Below the pieces are notes generated by a model, which did not search any database, was not told the DNA's origin, and saw only the letters and a list, made by a program, of their open reading frames with translations. The position numbers and the translations under genes are program-made. Below are positions 10,509-22,850 of a stretch of DNA of 64,000 nt, piece by piece; the first letter of the stretch is position 1, and every line of letters starts with the position of its first letter. Origin of the DNA: Artocarpus heterophyllus (lineage: Eukaryota; Streptophyta; Magnoliopsida; Rosales; Moraceae); assembly GCA_025403435.1 (NCBI GenBank), contig CM046327.1, positions 10,470,218 through 10,534,217 on the forward strand, in the 5' to 3' direction.

Positions 10509-10536
10509 TGAGAAGAAGAAGAAGAAGAAGAAATCA
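10509..10536 (-). repeat. GAA/TTC microsatellite in GT47 leader
   Basis: AGAAGAAGAAG repeat about 10-35 bases upstream of the GT47 ATG. On the coding strand it is a TTC-rich tract of the sort common in plant 5' UTRs. Confidence 0.6.
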
Positions 10537-10710
10537 AGAACGGTTTTGGGGTGGGAAAAGGTAATTCAATGGCGATGGTGATTGATAGAATGGAGGATTT
10601 CTGTTAGTGGTGTGTGTGCTGTGCTTGGAAGAGGAAATTAAAGGGAAGTCAGCAGTGTTTGGTGAGAGGGTTCAAGAAAGGCAAAAAGAACCAAACTGGG
10701 ACGATGCTAA

Positions 10711-10829
10711 GGTGCGTTTGGTATAAGTATTTGAGTATAATATTTAAATGAAGATTTAAATTTTTGTAAGAAAAAACACTATAGCAAAATGATTCAAGCC
10801 GTGATTTAAAAACTCAAACAAACACACTC
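10711..10829. mobile_element. MITE, family A copy 2 (inverted)
   Basis: About 119 bp between GGTGCGTTTGG and CAAACACACTC, flanked on both sides by TAA (10708-10710 and 10830-10832). Its reverse complement matches the interior of 3537-3655. The 3-bp TAA duplication fits the PIF/Harbinger (Tourist-like) superfamily. It sits about 210 bp upstream of the GT47 start codon, so it lies in or near that promoter. Confidence 0.7.
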
Positions 10830-10832
10830 TAA

Positions 10833-12443
10833 ACAACTTCTCGCAGGTTAGCAAATCTGTTGCGTCCATGATAGTTTAGGAATTTCCTCACTAATGCATT
10901 GACAATTTTGCCCTTTTCTTTTTTTTTCATCATTTTCTTCTTTTTTTGAAGAAACGTTATACGTGTGTGTCCATATGAGAGTTGTGAGTTGTTTACAGTA
11001 TATAATATTGAATTCTGAGTTCAAGTTGTTAAATCTAGTTAATTCAAAAACGGAAGTTTTATTATTAATTTTTTTGAAGTTACAAAACGGAAGTTTTAAC
11101 ATGTCAGAAAACCTCTTTGTGCCTTGGTGTTGGGTGTGTTGTCACATTTCTACAAGGTCACAGGTTCAAGGATTGCGTTAAAAAGGAAAAGAAAAGCCTT
11201 TTTTTTTTTTCTAAACGATATTTAGCTAGAAATTTGTAGCTAATAGATCTTTAGCCAATAAGTTATTATTATTATTATTATTATTATTGTTATTTGAGGT
11301 GAGGAATTTCAATTATTCACCTTGTGATAGAGTCAAGTACCCAAAAAAATTAAATTATATTTGCAACCACATAATTGAATGTTTGGAGTTCTTTTTAAAG
11401 AGGAAATGTCTTAACAATTACTCTGTATCCTCTAAGAGGGATGTGATCTTCCTTTAGTTCTTTATCTTTATAAAAAGAGAAATTCTTATACACCAAGAGC
11501 AAGAAAGAAACACACTACTAGTTCGGGATGAATTAATTGGTGCATGCTATTCGATTTTTTCCCAATATTAACTTTTTTTCCTTTTTTTTTATGAAAATGG
11601 TAGTTGGATTATTTTTCGCTTCCAACAAAATTATTTTACATTGTAGGATTTTTTTCTTTTTAAAGAATAATAATTCCGTGAAAGGTGGGAGCCTGGGAGG
11701 GACTTAACGCAGGAGGAGCCGCTGTCCTGAAGGGCAATTTTGTCCTCAAATATTAGCACATGGAAAATTAAAAATCAACTAATAATCTGTTTAACATTAG
11801 TTAGTTTTAACTAATTTTTTAATTAAAAACAGTGCAAGTTTTTATATGCTACCATAAAAATAAAAAAATTATTACAATATAAAACTTTTATCTACAACAA
11901 TATTTATAATCTTAACTAATAATTTTAACTATTATATTAAATACCCCATAAATTCAAACGGCAGATTAATGATAATAAAGGTCACCAAACAACAAAGAAT
12001 CACCTTAGAGAAAACCCCAAAAGAACAAAAAAAAAAAACCCTAGAATGAGACAAAAAGAGACGACTTAAAGCACATGCTTCTTTTAACGTGGCGCAGTCT
12101 CGAAGACTTCAGTTACCAAATCAACGTCATAAAAATATAAATTATTAAAAAAAGAAACATTTATAACAACACAATGCGTCTAATCACTCATTGGGCGATA
12201 ATATATAGAAAGAGAAAACAACTGGTGTATGTCTTCCTTTCCCCTTAAATTCTTAATATATTGGCCATCCTTTTCATTTGTTTTGTGATCAGTTGTCCAA
12301 CGCAGAGGAATTTCAAATTATTGTTTTTCTTTTTTAAGAGTAGTACTGCTAATGATATTATTCGATTTGCACTGTCACGAGCTTAAAAAAAAGAAAAAAA
12401 GAAAAAAATGTTTTTAATAAACCAATTATTGGGTTGGTTAACT
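10833..12443. other. Intergenic, repeats only
   Basis: An (ATT)n microsatellite at 11263-11288. A tRNA-like B box (CAGGTTCAAGGATTG, about 11161-11175) may be a SINE relic. MITE family-B-like sequence at about 11835-11935. No coding sequence recognised. Confidence 0.4.
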
Positions 12444-12600
12444 GGCCGTTTGGCTAAGTGATGTTACAAACTTAATTATAAACAATATAAAATTTTCATA
12501 TGCTACAGTAACATTAAAAAAAATTACTACAGTATAAAGCTCTTAAATGCTATAATAAAATTGATTTTAATTAACGGTTCTCACCATTCTTTTAAACATC
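12444..12600. mobile_element. MITE, family B copy 1
   Basis: Begins GGCCGTTTGG and ends AAACATC. Its reverse complement aligns along its whole length with 62230-62393, including the TATAAAGCTCTTA...GCTATA core. It is AT-rich with no coding capacity. Target duplications are not resolved. Confidence 0.55.
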
Positions 12601-13570
12601 ACACAAATATCTTATATAGTGCAAGTTTATGTGAAAAAAGAAGGAAAAACCATTATTCATTATAACATTTTAAGGGTTAATTATACTGATACCTTTATGT
12701 TTTACCTAAATTATAGAGACATCTTTGGACGAAAACTTGTCACATTAATATCCCCTTATTTTTCAAAAAATATATGAAGAGACCCTTCTACGAGTTGACT
12801 ATTACAGTTAATCATGATTTGATTGTTAGTTTTGCTTAAATGCCCAAAATGCCCTTATATCCAGCCAATTTTTTTTTAATTAATTATGAATTTAGAAATG
12901 ATGTTTTTGTTATTACTTAATATAAAAAATGAGTTTAATTAGGCTTGACGCACTTGCAAGTACAAATTTCACTCTAACTATAAATAAAAATGTTTATTTT
13001 CTTTTATTTGTTCTTTGAAAATCTCTTTTTGACTCCAATATTATTAAACAATTTACATTTATAACATGTAGACATGTTATAAATATTATCCGTCCACTAA
13101 AACAGTATACAACATAGAAATATATAACATAACATTCTCATCTAAAATGCTTTATTTTTCATAAAAATTCAAAAATTATAAAAAAATAAGAAAAAAAATA
13201 AAAAGACACTTTTTTAAATGACATAAAACATAGAAAACAAAGTAGTATTATATTACCTAATTGATCTTACTAAATTAGTTATTGTCATCTAATTGCATTA
13301 TTTTTCATAAAAATTTAAAAATTATAACAAAATTAAAGAAAATAAAAGGTACTTTTTGTTAAAAAAAATTAAAATTAGATAAAATATATAGATTGCAAAA
13401 CTAAAAACAAAAAAACTCAATCTTTCTCTTTCTTTCTCTCACTCTCGATCTCTTTTTCTAGGGTGTCAATAGGGGACGTTGCTGAGAAGAGCCGCAACGA
13501 GGTGGGAAAGGTGACAGGGCAAAGGAGTTTAGGTGGGGGTGTGCGAGGTAGGAGGAGGAAGGGGTGTGTG

Positions 13571-15717
13571 TGTAACACCAAAAAAATTTAATTAGGTATA
13601 ATTGGTGTTTAGATGGTGGATTAGTATGCCTTAATATAAATTTAAACTTAATTTAAGTATTTTATGGTATTTTAAATTTATCCCATTTTTAATTATTCTT
13701 ATATGTTATCTTGAATTTTGAAACAAAATAATTTGTCAAATGCCTGGTACGTCCCAACTACAAACTGTGTGTTGGGAACACAGTTTTGCTCTACAAAACC
13801 ACTCATCCCCTCCTATTTATCTCCCTCTCACTCTCACTCTCCCTCACGTTCTCTCTCTCCCTCCTTTCCCTCTCTCCCACGTTGCCCTCTCTCTTTCTCT
13901 TCCTCTCTTTATTTTGATTCCAAATTTTTCAGTTCGAGCTTGATTCTCAGCTAGATTGGGAGGTGAGGAACACGATTTGGACTCCTACAAACCGTTTTAA
14001 AGCTTCGATTCAAGGTTAGTTTTCTTGTTTTTCAAATTTCAAATTTTTGTTCTAAATTTTTCAATTTCTTTAAAATGTTATAATCGGAGTTTCTTGAGCT
14101 TAGGAAACTCCTAATCTAAGTTGGTAGGACTTAGATCATCTGAAATATAGGCTTGATTTCATGAAATTTGGATTAAATCAAGTTTTTTCCTTTTTCTCCA
14201 TTTTTGGATTTCCTTGAAAATTTCTATGTAAGTCTTGTTTAAATGTGTTTAAATGTATTCTACTATGTTTGTTTATCATCTATGATCATTATATATGCTC
14301 TGGGACTTAGAAAAACAGGTTTTAATTTGATTTTGGGCTTGGGAAGGCCGAGAATCGAAGTCTTGGACCTCCCACATTTTTCTAGTTTGGCAGGCCAGAT
14401 TCATAGGCTCGGTAGGCCAGATTCATTTGGTCGGTAAGCTAAACTTGGGCCAGTTCAGCAAGCCGGTCTTGGTTGGCCAGCAGGCCAAACTAGTGGAGTT
14501 CGGTAGGCTAGACCAGCAGTTCCGACAAGTTGACCAGACTTTGTGAAAAATGACATTTTTTGCCTGTTTTTCACTGTTTAAGACCTAGATCAAGATTCTA
14601 ACCTTATAAAATGATATTGTGAACACTAAAGGCATACTAAGACACCATGAGATAGCTTAGGGATGTAGAATACCTTAAGCTAGAAATTGATAAACTTAGT
14701 TTCTATTTAAGGTTGTTTGTGGTTTCGTGGAGCTAACGTATAGCGGATCGGAACTACGGTGTTGAACTTTGGTACGGGATATCAAGGTAGGACTTCTATT
14801 CCTTCTCTTTGGTAGCCATGTTTTTAAAGGGATTTAACCACAAAGCATTTTCTTCTTAAATGTTTTCAAGAAATGAAGTTTATCACTTATTTTCATTATT
14901 GGTTAAATAATGAATGATCATAATGAACGTAATGAGAACATCCGATAAAAGAGACATGATAATGATATGACACCAGACATGTCAGTTAGTACCGTCCAGA
15001 ATGATAAAATAGAGCATGATACCATGTACAGAGATCGGGTTGTGGGGGGCCACGACCTTGGAGGCAGGTCCCGAAACCTAGCTGGGCCACTTCGGTAGTG
15101 ATTCATATGGCTTTGCCTATAATATAATAATGAGACTGTCTATGGATGAATAAAGGATTAATCGGTGTGAATAAATTTAATAAGTTCCAATTTGTTACCG
15201 GTTTATTTATTTGTCTGGTGTTATAGCTTTTGTTTAAATATGAAATATATGTGTTTAGAATAAATGTTTTTAAAGACTTAGTCCTACTGAGCCTTTTGCT
15301 TACATTTTCTTGTTTTAAAACTTTCTCCCTTTTTAGGTGAAATTCAGCTTAGGGAAGACCTGAAGAACCAAGAAGAAACTGTAGGGCTAGGACATTATCT
15401 ATTAGGGTATTTAAAAATAAGGCATGTAATATTTCAATTATTTACCTTTTCTTAGACTGTAGTTATGTATTTAATATTGCTGGTACCATGTGTGCACACT
15501 AAAGTGGGTCCGATAGGGCCCAATGGTGTTTATTTATTTAATATTTTTCTTTCATTTGTTCGCTTCCATATATTTAACAAATATCGCAAGGAATTTTAAC
15601 AATTTCACATTCTTATAATTAATTCTTAATATCTTTTAAAATGATGATTTCTATAAACTTTAATTTATTTAATCCAATTAATCCACCATGTTATTTCTCG
15701 AATTTTGAGGCATGACA
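13571..15717 (+). repeat. 5' LTR of Gypsy element
   Basis: 2,147 bp. It contains a CT-rich tract (about 13805-13910) and repeated GGCAGGCCAGATTCAT-like units near 14390-14480. Against the 3' LTR I count about 16 substitutions, mostly transitions, and two or three indels in the first about 230 aligned bases. Confidence 0.93.
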
Positions 15718-15720
15718 AAT

Positions 15721-15733
15721 TGGTATCAGAGCC
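15721..15733 (+). other. Gypsy primer-binding site
   Basis: TGGTATCAGAGCC, three bases after the 5' LTR, complementary to initiator Met-tRNA. Confidence 0.85.
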
Positions 15734-15822
15734 CTAGGTTTATGAACCTTGGGAATTATGCACACATAGGTACGACAATGAGAAACCACTAACTATCTAA
15801 TTTTGTTTTCAGAACTGAAGTA

Positions 15823-16706
15823 ATGGCACCAAGACGTCGTCCAGCTGCTGCAGATGCGAATTCTGCAGATGAAGAAGGCCTGATGGGAGCCATGTTTGCT
15901 GCCTTCTGGTAGATGGTAGTGAGGGCTAGGCTTGAGGATTTTGAGGCGAGTCGCGGACATACGTACTTTAAAGAGTTTCGTCACGCATCTATTTTGACTT
16001 TTGATAGGAACAAGGACCTACAGATCACTGAATACTGGTTAGATTCGCTAGTAAAGCACTTAGACACTCTCAGAGTATCGATGGAGTACCGCATCAATTT
16101 TGTAGCTTACAAGTTGGAAGGCATCGCCAATACATGGTGGAAACAAGCAAAGCGTCTGGAAAATGCTGGGAACATTAGTTGGGACGGATTTGAAGAGCTG
16201 TTCCATGAGCACTACTTTCCATTGGGGTATAGGGATCAGAAGGTTACCGAGTTTTATAGATTAGAGCAGGGTATATGACGATTCGGGAGTATGAGGCTAA
16301 GTTTAATGAGTTGGCTAAGTTTGCTCCATCCGCTGTGGCTTCTGAGTGGGAGAAATACATTTAGTTCTAGGACGGGCTCAAGGCATATATCCAACGGTAA
16401 GTGGTGGCCTTGCGACTCCAAAATTTTGGTGAGTTGGTGTCTTCAGCAATTTCTATGGAAAGTGAACATACTCTTTATACTAAGAATAGGGCAAGGACGT
16501 TAGGAGGGCCCCAGAGGAGTAATTGGAGAAATAGTGGTAGCCGCCAAGGTCAAATGAAGAACCAGCAGGAAAATGCTAGCAGTGGGAATAGTAGTTTGTC
16601 AAGCAGCGGGCGCAGCAACCCTTATAGCTTTCATTGTTATTATTGCCAGCAGCCAGGACATATCAAGAGGAATTGCCCAATCAGGAACGCTAGACAGGGA
16701 TTCTAA
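15823..16706 (+). pseudogene. Gypsy gag (broken)
   Basis: Starts at ATG 15823 (MAPRRRPAAAD). A TAG at 15910-15912 interrupts it, then a retrotransposon gag domain follows (FRHASILTFDR, WLDSLVKHL, WWKQAKR) to about 16280. A frame change there is followed by a third frame ending in a CCHC knuckle, with Cys codons at about 16635 and 16674 (CYYCQQPGHIKRNC). The stop near 16363 and the frame changes show loss of function. Gag would form the particle shell and bind RNA. Confidence 0.85.
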
Positions 16707-16979
16707 GCTGGAGAGGGCACAAGTCGTCAGTTTCAAGGTCAACTTTCAATTCCTCCGTAGCAACCTCCTCAACTGCCTTTTCATCAGTCCACTCTACAGC
16801 AGATGCAGTACCCGACGCAAGGGCATCAACAACAAGGTTTCCAACAAAACACTCCATAGTATCGAGCACCAAGTACAGCTAGTGTACAATCGCCTTCACC
16901 GTAGTAATATTGACCAACTAATCTGGGACTCAGCAACGTCAACAAGGGAAAAGGGAAGTCTCTAGCCCATATCTACACC

Positions 16980-17378
16980 ATGATATCAGGGAGCTCGAAT
17001 GCTCAAACCAGCCATGATGTAGTTGATGGTATGATTTTAGTTTCTCAGTCTTTACCTTATGTTCTATTTGATACTGGTGCCACTCATTCCCTCATCTCCA
17101 GTTCTTTTGTACATGCCTTGGGTTTAGAAATAGAGAAATTTAATGAGCCCTTGATGATTTCCTCACCTTTGGGGCGGGTGTATGTAAACTGTATATGTAA
17201 ATCCTACAAGATAGTGATTGGGGGTGAGACTCTAAAAAATGATTTGATTGTAATGCCCATGAGATCATATGATGTAATCTTGGGAATAGACTGGTTGTCC
17301 AGATACAATGCTCTGGTTAATTGTCAACTTAGGAAGGTAACCCTAGTGTCTGATAAGGGAACGATGACCTCTTACTAG
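16980..17378 (+). pseudogene. Gypsy protease region
   Basis: An open stretch containing the aspartic protease active site DTGATHSLIS (about 17068-17097) and the downstream DVILGIDWL flap region typical of Gypsy proteases. It is separated from gag by frame changes and from RT by stops at and after 17378. Confidence 0.85.
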
Positions 17379-17509
17379 GGTGGTAATGATCGGGTAATGA
17401 GTGAGCGACTCATAAAACCATGTCTTAGAGAACGGAGGCAATCTGGTTTGTTATGCACTTCTCCTGGATCTTGAAGAGGAGTCTAGTGCAACAAGGAGGA
17501 ACATAGCAA

Positions 17510-18900
17510 TACCAGTGATTGATGAATTCGGCGATGTCTTTCCCGATGAGTTACCAAGATTATCGCCACACCGGGAGATTGAGTTCAGCATTGAGTTGTT
17601 TCCTGGGACCACTTTGATCTCCGTAGCACCATATTGAATGGCGCCAGGAGAAATAAAAGAACTTAAGGAACAGCTTCAGGAACTAGCATATAAGGGATAT
17701 ATTCAGAATAGTACATCGCCATGGGGTGCACCGATTTTGTTCGCCTAGAAGTATGACGATACCCTCCAGTTATGTATTGATTATCGGCAGCTAAATAGGG
17801 TCACCGTGAAGAATAAGTATCCACTACCCAAGATCGATGGGCTGTTTGACCAGTTAGAAGATTCCTGATATTTCTCGAAGATAGACTTGCTATCTGGATA
17901 CCACCAGCTCAAGATTAAGGAGGGGGATATTCCCAAGACTGCCTTTAGGACTCGGTATAGGCACTTTGAGTTTCTGGTGATGCTGTTTGGGTTAACGAAT
18001 GCCCCTGCAACTTTTATGGATCTAATGAATAGGATTTTTAGGCCTTATTTAGATCAGTTTGTGATTGTGTTTATTGATGACATACTGATCTATCCCAAGA
18101 CGTAGGAGGAGCATAAGCAGCACCTTAGGATTGTGCTTCAGATTCTACGAGAACACCAGCTATACGCCAAAAAGGAAAAGTATGAATTCTGGTTAACTAA
18201 GGTTAAGTTTCTGAGACATATCATCTCTAAGCAGGGCATTTCAATAGATCCATCCAAGATTAAGGCTATAGTACAGTAGGAACGACCAAGGAACGTGGCT
18301 GAAATCCATAGCTTCTTAGGATTTGCCGGGTATCACAAGAAGTTCGTGAAGGATTTTTCTAAGATAGCGGCTCCATTGACACTGTTGATCAGGAAAAATG
18401 TTAGGTTTGAATAGGATGAGGACTGTGAATGTGCCTTCCAAGAGTTGAAGGATCCGGTTGACTACAGCTCCTGTATTGATCATTCCGAGCAGTAATGAGC
18501 CTTATGAGGTCTACACCAATGCATCAGGACGAGGACTCGGATACGTGTTGATGCAGCATGGACGAGTTGTAGCTTATGGATCATGACAATTAAGGCCTCA
18601 TAAACAGAACTATCCCACTCACGATTTGGAGCTTGCAGCAGTGATTTATGCCTTAAAGATTTAGATATGCTACTTGTATGGAGCAACTTTTTAGGTTTTC
18701 TCGGACCATAAGAGCTTGAGGCATTTGTTCACATAGAGAGATTTGAATCTCAGACAACAAAGATGGATGGAGTATATAGAAGATTATGATTTCACGTTGT
18801 AGTGTCATCCAGGTAAGGCTAATGTAGTCATAGATGCGCTCAGTAGAAAGACTTCAAGATCTCTCGTATATTTAGCACTCGAGGATTGAAGGAGAGATGC
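17510..18900 (+). pseudogene. Gypsy reverse transcriptase and RNase H (broken)
   Basis: RT blocks are readable: [54 protein letters not shown] and the catalytic FIDDILIY (about 18070-18095), then SFLGFAGYHKKFV. RNase H follows (YPTHDLELAAVIYAL, HPGKANVVIDALSRK, about 18600-18855). In-frame stops interrupt it at about 17636 (TGA), 17746 (TAG), 17866 (TGA), 18103 (TAG), 18278, 18412, 18584, 18661, 18734 and 18799. Most are one transition from a Gln (CAG), Arg (CGA) or Trp (TGG) codon expected in the family. It is non-functional. Confidence 0.88.
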
Positions 18901-19099
18901 TATAGTGAGTGAGTATGGTTGCAGTACTATGATGGTGATGATCAGGTTTTGGTGTACCACATGGAATCGACTCTAGCTCTCGTTCAGATGATAAAGCAGA
19001 ACCAATGGCGGGACCAACACCTTCAGGGAATATGGACACAAATCTAGAACAGAGAGTAGTTCGAGGAGTAGAGGATTCATACAGATGGGTCCCTATACT

Positions 19100-20224
19100 T
19101 CAGGAAAGGCCTAGTAGTGCCTGCAATCGAGGACGTAACGAAAGCCGTGATGGACGAAACTCATAGGTCTCAGTTTGCTATTCATCCGAGAAGCACAAAG
19201 ATGTACTACGATTTGAAAAGGCAGTATTGGTGGAGAGGCATAAAGAGGGATGTCCAAGAGTACGTGGCTAAGTACATGACTTGTCTCTAGGTGAAGTCCG
19301 AGCATCAAAAGCCCGCTGGTCAACTTCAACCGCTTCCTATTCTGGGGTGAAAATAGGAGCATGTCATGATGGATTTCCTCACCAGGTTGCCGAGGATGGA
19401 ACAAAGGCATGATGCAATTTGGGTTATCGTTGACAGGTTGACGAAATCAGCGCATTTCATCCCTTTCAGATCGACGTGTTCGGGACGTGTTCTGGGAGAG
19501 CTGTATTTATAGAATATAGTGAGGTTGCATGGAGTTCCTTTGTCCATCACTTATAATAGAGACACCCAGTTTAATGCTAGGTACTAGAGGAGTTTTCAAG
19601 AGGCTTTGGGCACAAACTTGAACTTCAGCACGACCTTTCATCCTCAGACTGACGGGTAGTCCGAGCAGGTTATTCAGATCCTTGAGGATATGCTACGTGC
19701 GTGCGTCTTAGATTTTGGCAGGAATTGGAAGAAATATTTACATTTAGCGGAGTTTGCATACAATAATAGTTATCAAGCAAGCATCGGGATGGCACCATTC
19801 GAAGCACTTTATGGGTGGCCATGTCGATCGTCAATATGTGGGGCAGAGCCAAAAGATAGAGTTGTTCTTGGATCTGATGAGATTTGTGATAGCAATGAAA
19901 AAGTCGTTGTGATTCGTGATCGATTGAAGGCTGCTCAGAGTAGGCAAAAGAGCTACGTAAATAGGAGACGCCTAGCCTTTGCAGTTCAACATAGAGGATT
20001 TTGTTCTTTTAAAAGTTTCACTGCGTAAAGGCATAACGCGTTTCAATGTAAGTGGGAAACTTGCGCCGAGGTACATCGGACCATTCGAGATTACTCAGCG
20101 TATAGGTGTAGTCACCTATCGCCTTGATCTTCCTCCCGAGCTTTCTCACGTTCATGATGTGTTTCAAGTGTCGATGCTTCAAACATGTACGCCCGAACCA
20201 GAGCAAGATTATCTCATTTCATGA
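19100..20224 (+). pseudogene. Gypsy integrase (broken)
   Basis: An HHCC zinc finger (HPRSTKMYYDLKRQYWW ... CL) at about 19185-19290, then the core (VMMDFLTRLPR, RDTQFNARY, FHPQTDG) and the C-terminal part (RACVLDFGRNWKKYLHLAEFAYNN, GMAPFEALYG). It ends with the YIGPFEITQRIG...VFQVSML motif near 20070-20190. Stops in place of Gln or Trp at about 19289, 19348, 19354, 19511, 19585 and 19657, and a frame change near 19990, disable it. Confidence 0.88.
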
Positions 20225-20236
20225 TGTGTAAGTTTA

Positions 20237-20412
20237 GGAAGACACGACTTACAAGGAGGTGCCAGTTCAAATTATCGATCGAAAAGTGATAAGCTTGCAA
20301 CGCCGTGAAATACCCCTAGTGAAAGTCGTGTGGCAGCATCACGGAGCTGATGAAGCGACTTAGGAATTAGAGTCGACTGTGAGAGAGTTGTACCCTCATT
20401 TGTTCTGTTTTT
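20237..20412 (+). pseudogene. Gypsy chromodomain (broken)
   Basis: In a frame shifted from the integrase end, the sequence reads YKEVPVQIIDRK...REIPLVKVVW...ATWELESTVRELYPHLF. This is the chromodomain found at the end of Tekay/Del integrases, which in the family targets insertion to particular chromatin. A TAG at 20359-20361 precedes the conserved E of the WE motif. Confidence 0.75.
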
Positions 20413-20430
20413 AATTCGACTTTTAATTTC

Positions 20431-20461
20431 GGGGACGAAATTTTCTTTAGGGGTGGAGAGC
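20431..20461 (+). other. Gypsy polypurine region
   Basis: GGGGACGAAATTTTCTTTAG followed by GGGTGGAGAGC directly before the 3' LTR. This is the conserved end of the internal region in this Gypsy group. A degraded version precedes the 3' LTR of the element at 23863-32734. Confidence 0.75.
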
Positions 20462-22571
20462 TGTAACACCCAAAAAATTTAATTAGGCATGGTGGATTAG
20501 TATGCCTTAATGTAAATTTGAACTTAATTTAAGTATTTTATGGTATTTTAAATTTATCCCATTTTTAATTATTGTTATCTTGAATTTTTAAACAAAACAA
20601 TTTGTCAAATGCTCGGTACGCCCCAACTACATACTGTGTGCTGGGGACATGGTTTTACTCTGCAAAATCACTCATCCCCTCCTATTTATCTCCCTTTCAC
20701 TCTTACTCTCCCTCACGTTCTCTCTCTCCCTCCTTTCCCTTTCTCCCACGCTACCCTCTCTCTTTCTCTTCCTCTCTTTATTTTGTACCAAATTTTTGAG
20801 TTCGAGCTTGATTCTCAACTAGATTAGCAGGTAAGGAACACGATTTGGACTCCTACAAACCGTTTTAAAGCTTCGATTCGAGGTTAGTTTTCTTGTTTTT
20901 CAAATTTCAAATTTTTGTCCTAAATTTTTCAATTTCTTTAAAATGTTGTAATCAGAGTTTCTTGAGCTTAGGAAACTCCTAATTTAAGTTGGTAGGACTT
21001 AAATCATCCGAAACCTAGGCTTGATTTCATGAAATTTGGATTAAATCAAGTTTTTTTCTTTTTCTCCATTTTCGGATTTCCTTGAAAATTTCTATGTAAA
21101 TCTTGTTTAAATGTGTTCTACTGTGTTTATTTATCATCTATGATCATTATATATGCTTTGGGACTTGGAAAAATAGGTTTTAATTTGATTTTGGGCTTGG
21201 GGAGGCCTAGAATCGAAGTCTCAGACCTCCCACATTTTTGTAGTTTGGCAGGCCGGATTCATAGGTTCGGCAGGCCAGATTCATCTAGTCGGTAGGTCGA
21301 ACCTAGGCCAGTTTGGCTTGCCGGCCAGTAGGTTGGTCCTGGTTGGCCGGCAAGCAGAACTGTAGAGTTTGGTAGGCTGGACTAGGGGTTCTGGCATGCT
21401 GACCAGACCTTTTTCGCCCGTCTTTCATCGTTTAAGACCTAGATCAAGATTCTAACCTTATAAAATGATCTTATGAACACTAAAGGCATACTAAGACACC
21501 ATGAGACAGCTTCGGGATGTAGAATACCTTAAGCTAGAAATTGATAAACTTAGTTTCTATTTAAGGTTGTTTGTGGTTCCGTGGAGCTAACGTATAGCGG
21601 ATCAGGACTGCAGTGCTGAACTTTAGTACGGGATATCGAGATAGGACTTCTATTCCTTCTCCTTGGTAGCCATGTTTTTAAAGGGATTTAACCACAAAGC
21701 ATTTCCTTCTTAAATGTTTTCAAGAAATGAAGTTTATCACTTATTTTTATTATTGGTTAAATAATGGATGATCATAATGAACGTAATGAGAACATTCGGT
21801 AAAAGAGACATGATAATGATACGACATCGGACGTGTCGGTTAGTACTATCCGGAATGATAAAATAGAGCATGATGCCATGTATAGAGATCGGGTCGTGGG
21901 GACCGCGACCTTGGGGGCAGGTCCTGAAATCCAACTGGGCCACTTCAATGGTGATTCATATGGCTTTGCCTATAATATAATGATGAGACTATCTATGGAT
22001 TAATAAAGGATTAATCAGAGTGAATAAATTTAATAAGTTTCAATTTGTTACTAGTTTATTTTTTTGTCTCGTGTTATAGCTTTGGTTTAAATATGAAATA
22101 TATGTGTTTAGATTAAATGTTTTTAAAGACTTAGTCCTACTGAGCCTTTCGCTCATATTTTCTTGTTTTAAAACTTTCTCCCCCCTTAGGTGAAATTTAG
22201 CTTAGGGAAGACTGAAGAACCATGAAGAAACTACAGGGCTAGGACATTATCTTCTAGGGTATTTATAAACAAGGCATGTAATATTTCAATTTATTTACCT
22301 TTCCTTGGACTATGGTTATGCATTTAATATTGCTGGTACCATGTGTGCACACTAAAATGGGTCCAGTGGGGCCCAATGGTGTTTGTTTATTTAATATTTT
22401 CCTTTCATTTGTTCGCTTCCATATATTTAACAAATATCGCAAGGAATTTTAACAATTTCACATTCTTATAATTAATTCTTAATATCTTTTAAGATGGCGG
22501 TTTCTACAAAATTTAATTTATTTAATCCAAATTAATCCGCCATGTCATCTCTTGTATTTCAGGGCCTGACA
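20462..22571 (+). repeat. 3' LTR of Gypsy element
   Basis: 2,110 bp, TGTAACACC...CTGACA. It aligns over its whole length with 13571-15717. Confidence 0.93.
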
Positions 22572-22850
22572 GGGCGATGATGTGGGAGAGGTGGGACGGG
22601 TGGTGGGAGACGAGGTGGCCTGGTTTGGGCCTGGGGTGGTGGGCGACGGCATGGGAGAGGTGGGGAGTGGTGTGGCAGATGGGCTGGGCTGGGTTGGGGA
22701 TGGCAAGTGTGACAGCATGGAAGGGGCAGGCGGGATGTGCAGGGGTGACGGCGAAGGACGGAGGTTGGCGAGTGGCAGCTAGGATGGAGCTACGAGCAGA
22801 CAGAGGAAGGGGCAGTAGAGGGAGGGTCAGGAGGAGGAGGAGGTAGGGTT
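22572..22850 (+). other. GC-rich core of the Mutator-like element
   Basis: A G-rich stretch quite unlike the surrounding AT-rich DNA, continuing the GC-rich 13460-13570 on the other side of the Gypsy insertion. Open frames such as 22577-22846 have low-complexity Gly/Trp/Arg composition and no family resemblance, so I do not call a gene. It may be a captured host fragment. Confidence 0.35.

Larger units (their letters stand above)
13571..22571 (+). mobile_element. Ty3/Gypsy chromovirus (Tekay/Del-type), decayed
   Basis: A 9,001-bp element with 2.1-kb LTRs (13571-15717, 20462-22571), both TGTAACACC...GACA. A Met-tRNA primer-binding site follows the 5' LTR, and a GGGGACGAAATTTT block plus purine tract precedes the 3' LTR. 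Internal order is gag, protease, RT, RNase H, integrase, chromodomain, which is diagnostic of Gypsy chromoviruses. The coding region has at least a dozen in-frame stops and several frameshifts, so it is dead. Flanking bases GTGTG and GGGCG match at only 3 of 5 positions, so the target duplication has decayed or been lost. It lies inside the Mutator-like element, so it inserted later. Confidence 0.93.

Noticed and set aside
11110..11180. Possible tRNA gene (B-box-like GGTTCAAGG)
   Set aside because: No cloverleaf or proper A box with right spacing; at most a SINE relic.
13718..13954. Ser/Pro/Leu-rich open frames at 13718-13954 and 20602-20827
   Set aside because: CT-rich tract inside both Gypsy LTRs; leader-like DNA, not protein coding.
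22577..22846. Trp/Gly/Arg-rich open frames
   Set aside because: They arise from G-rich low-complexity DNA in two frames at once and match no protein family.
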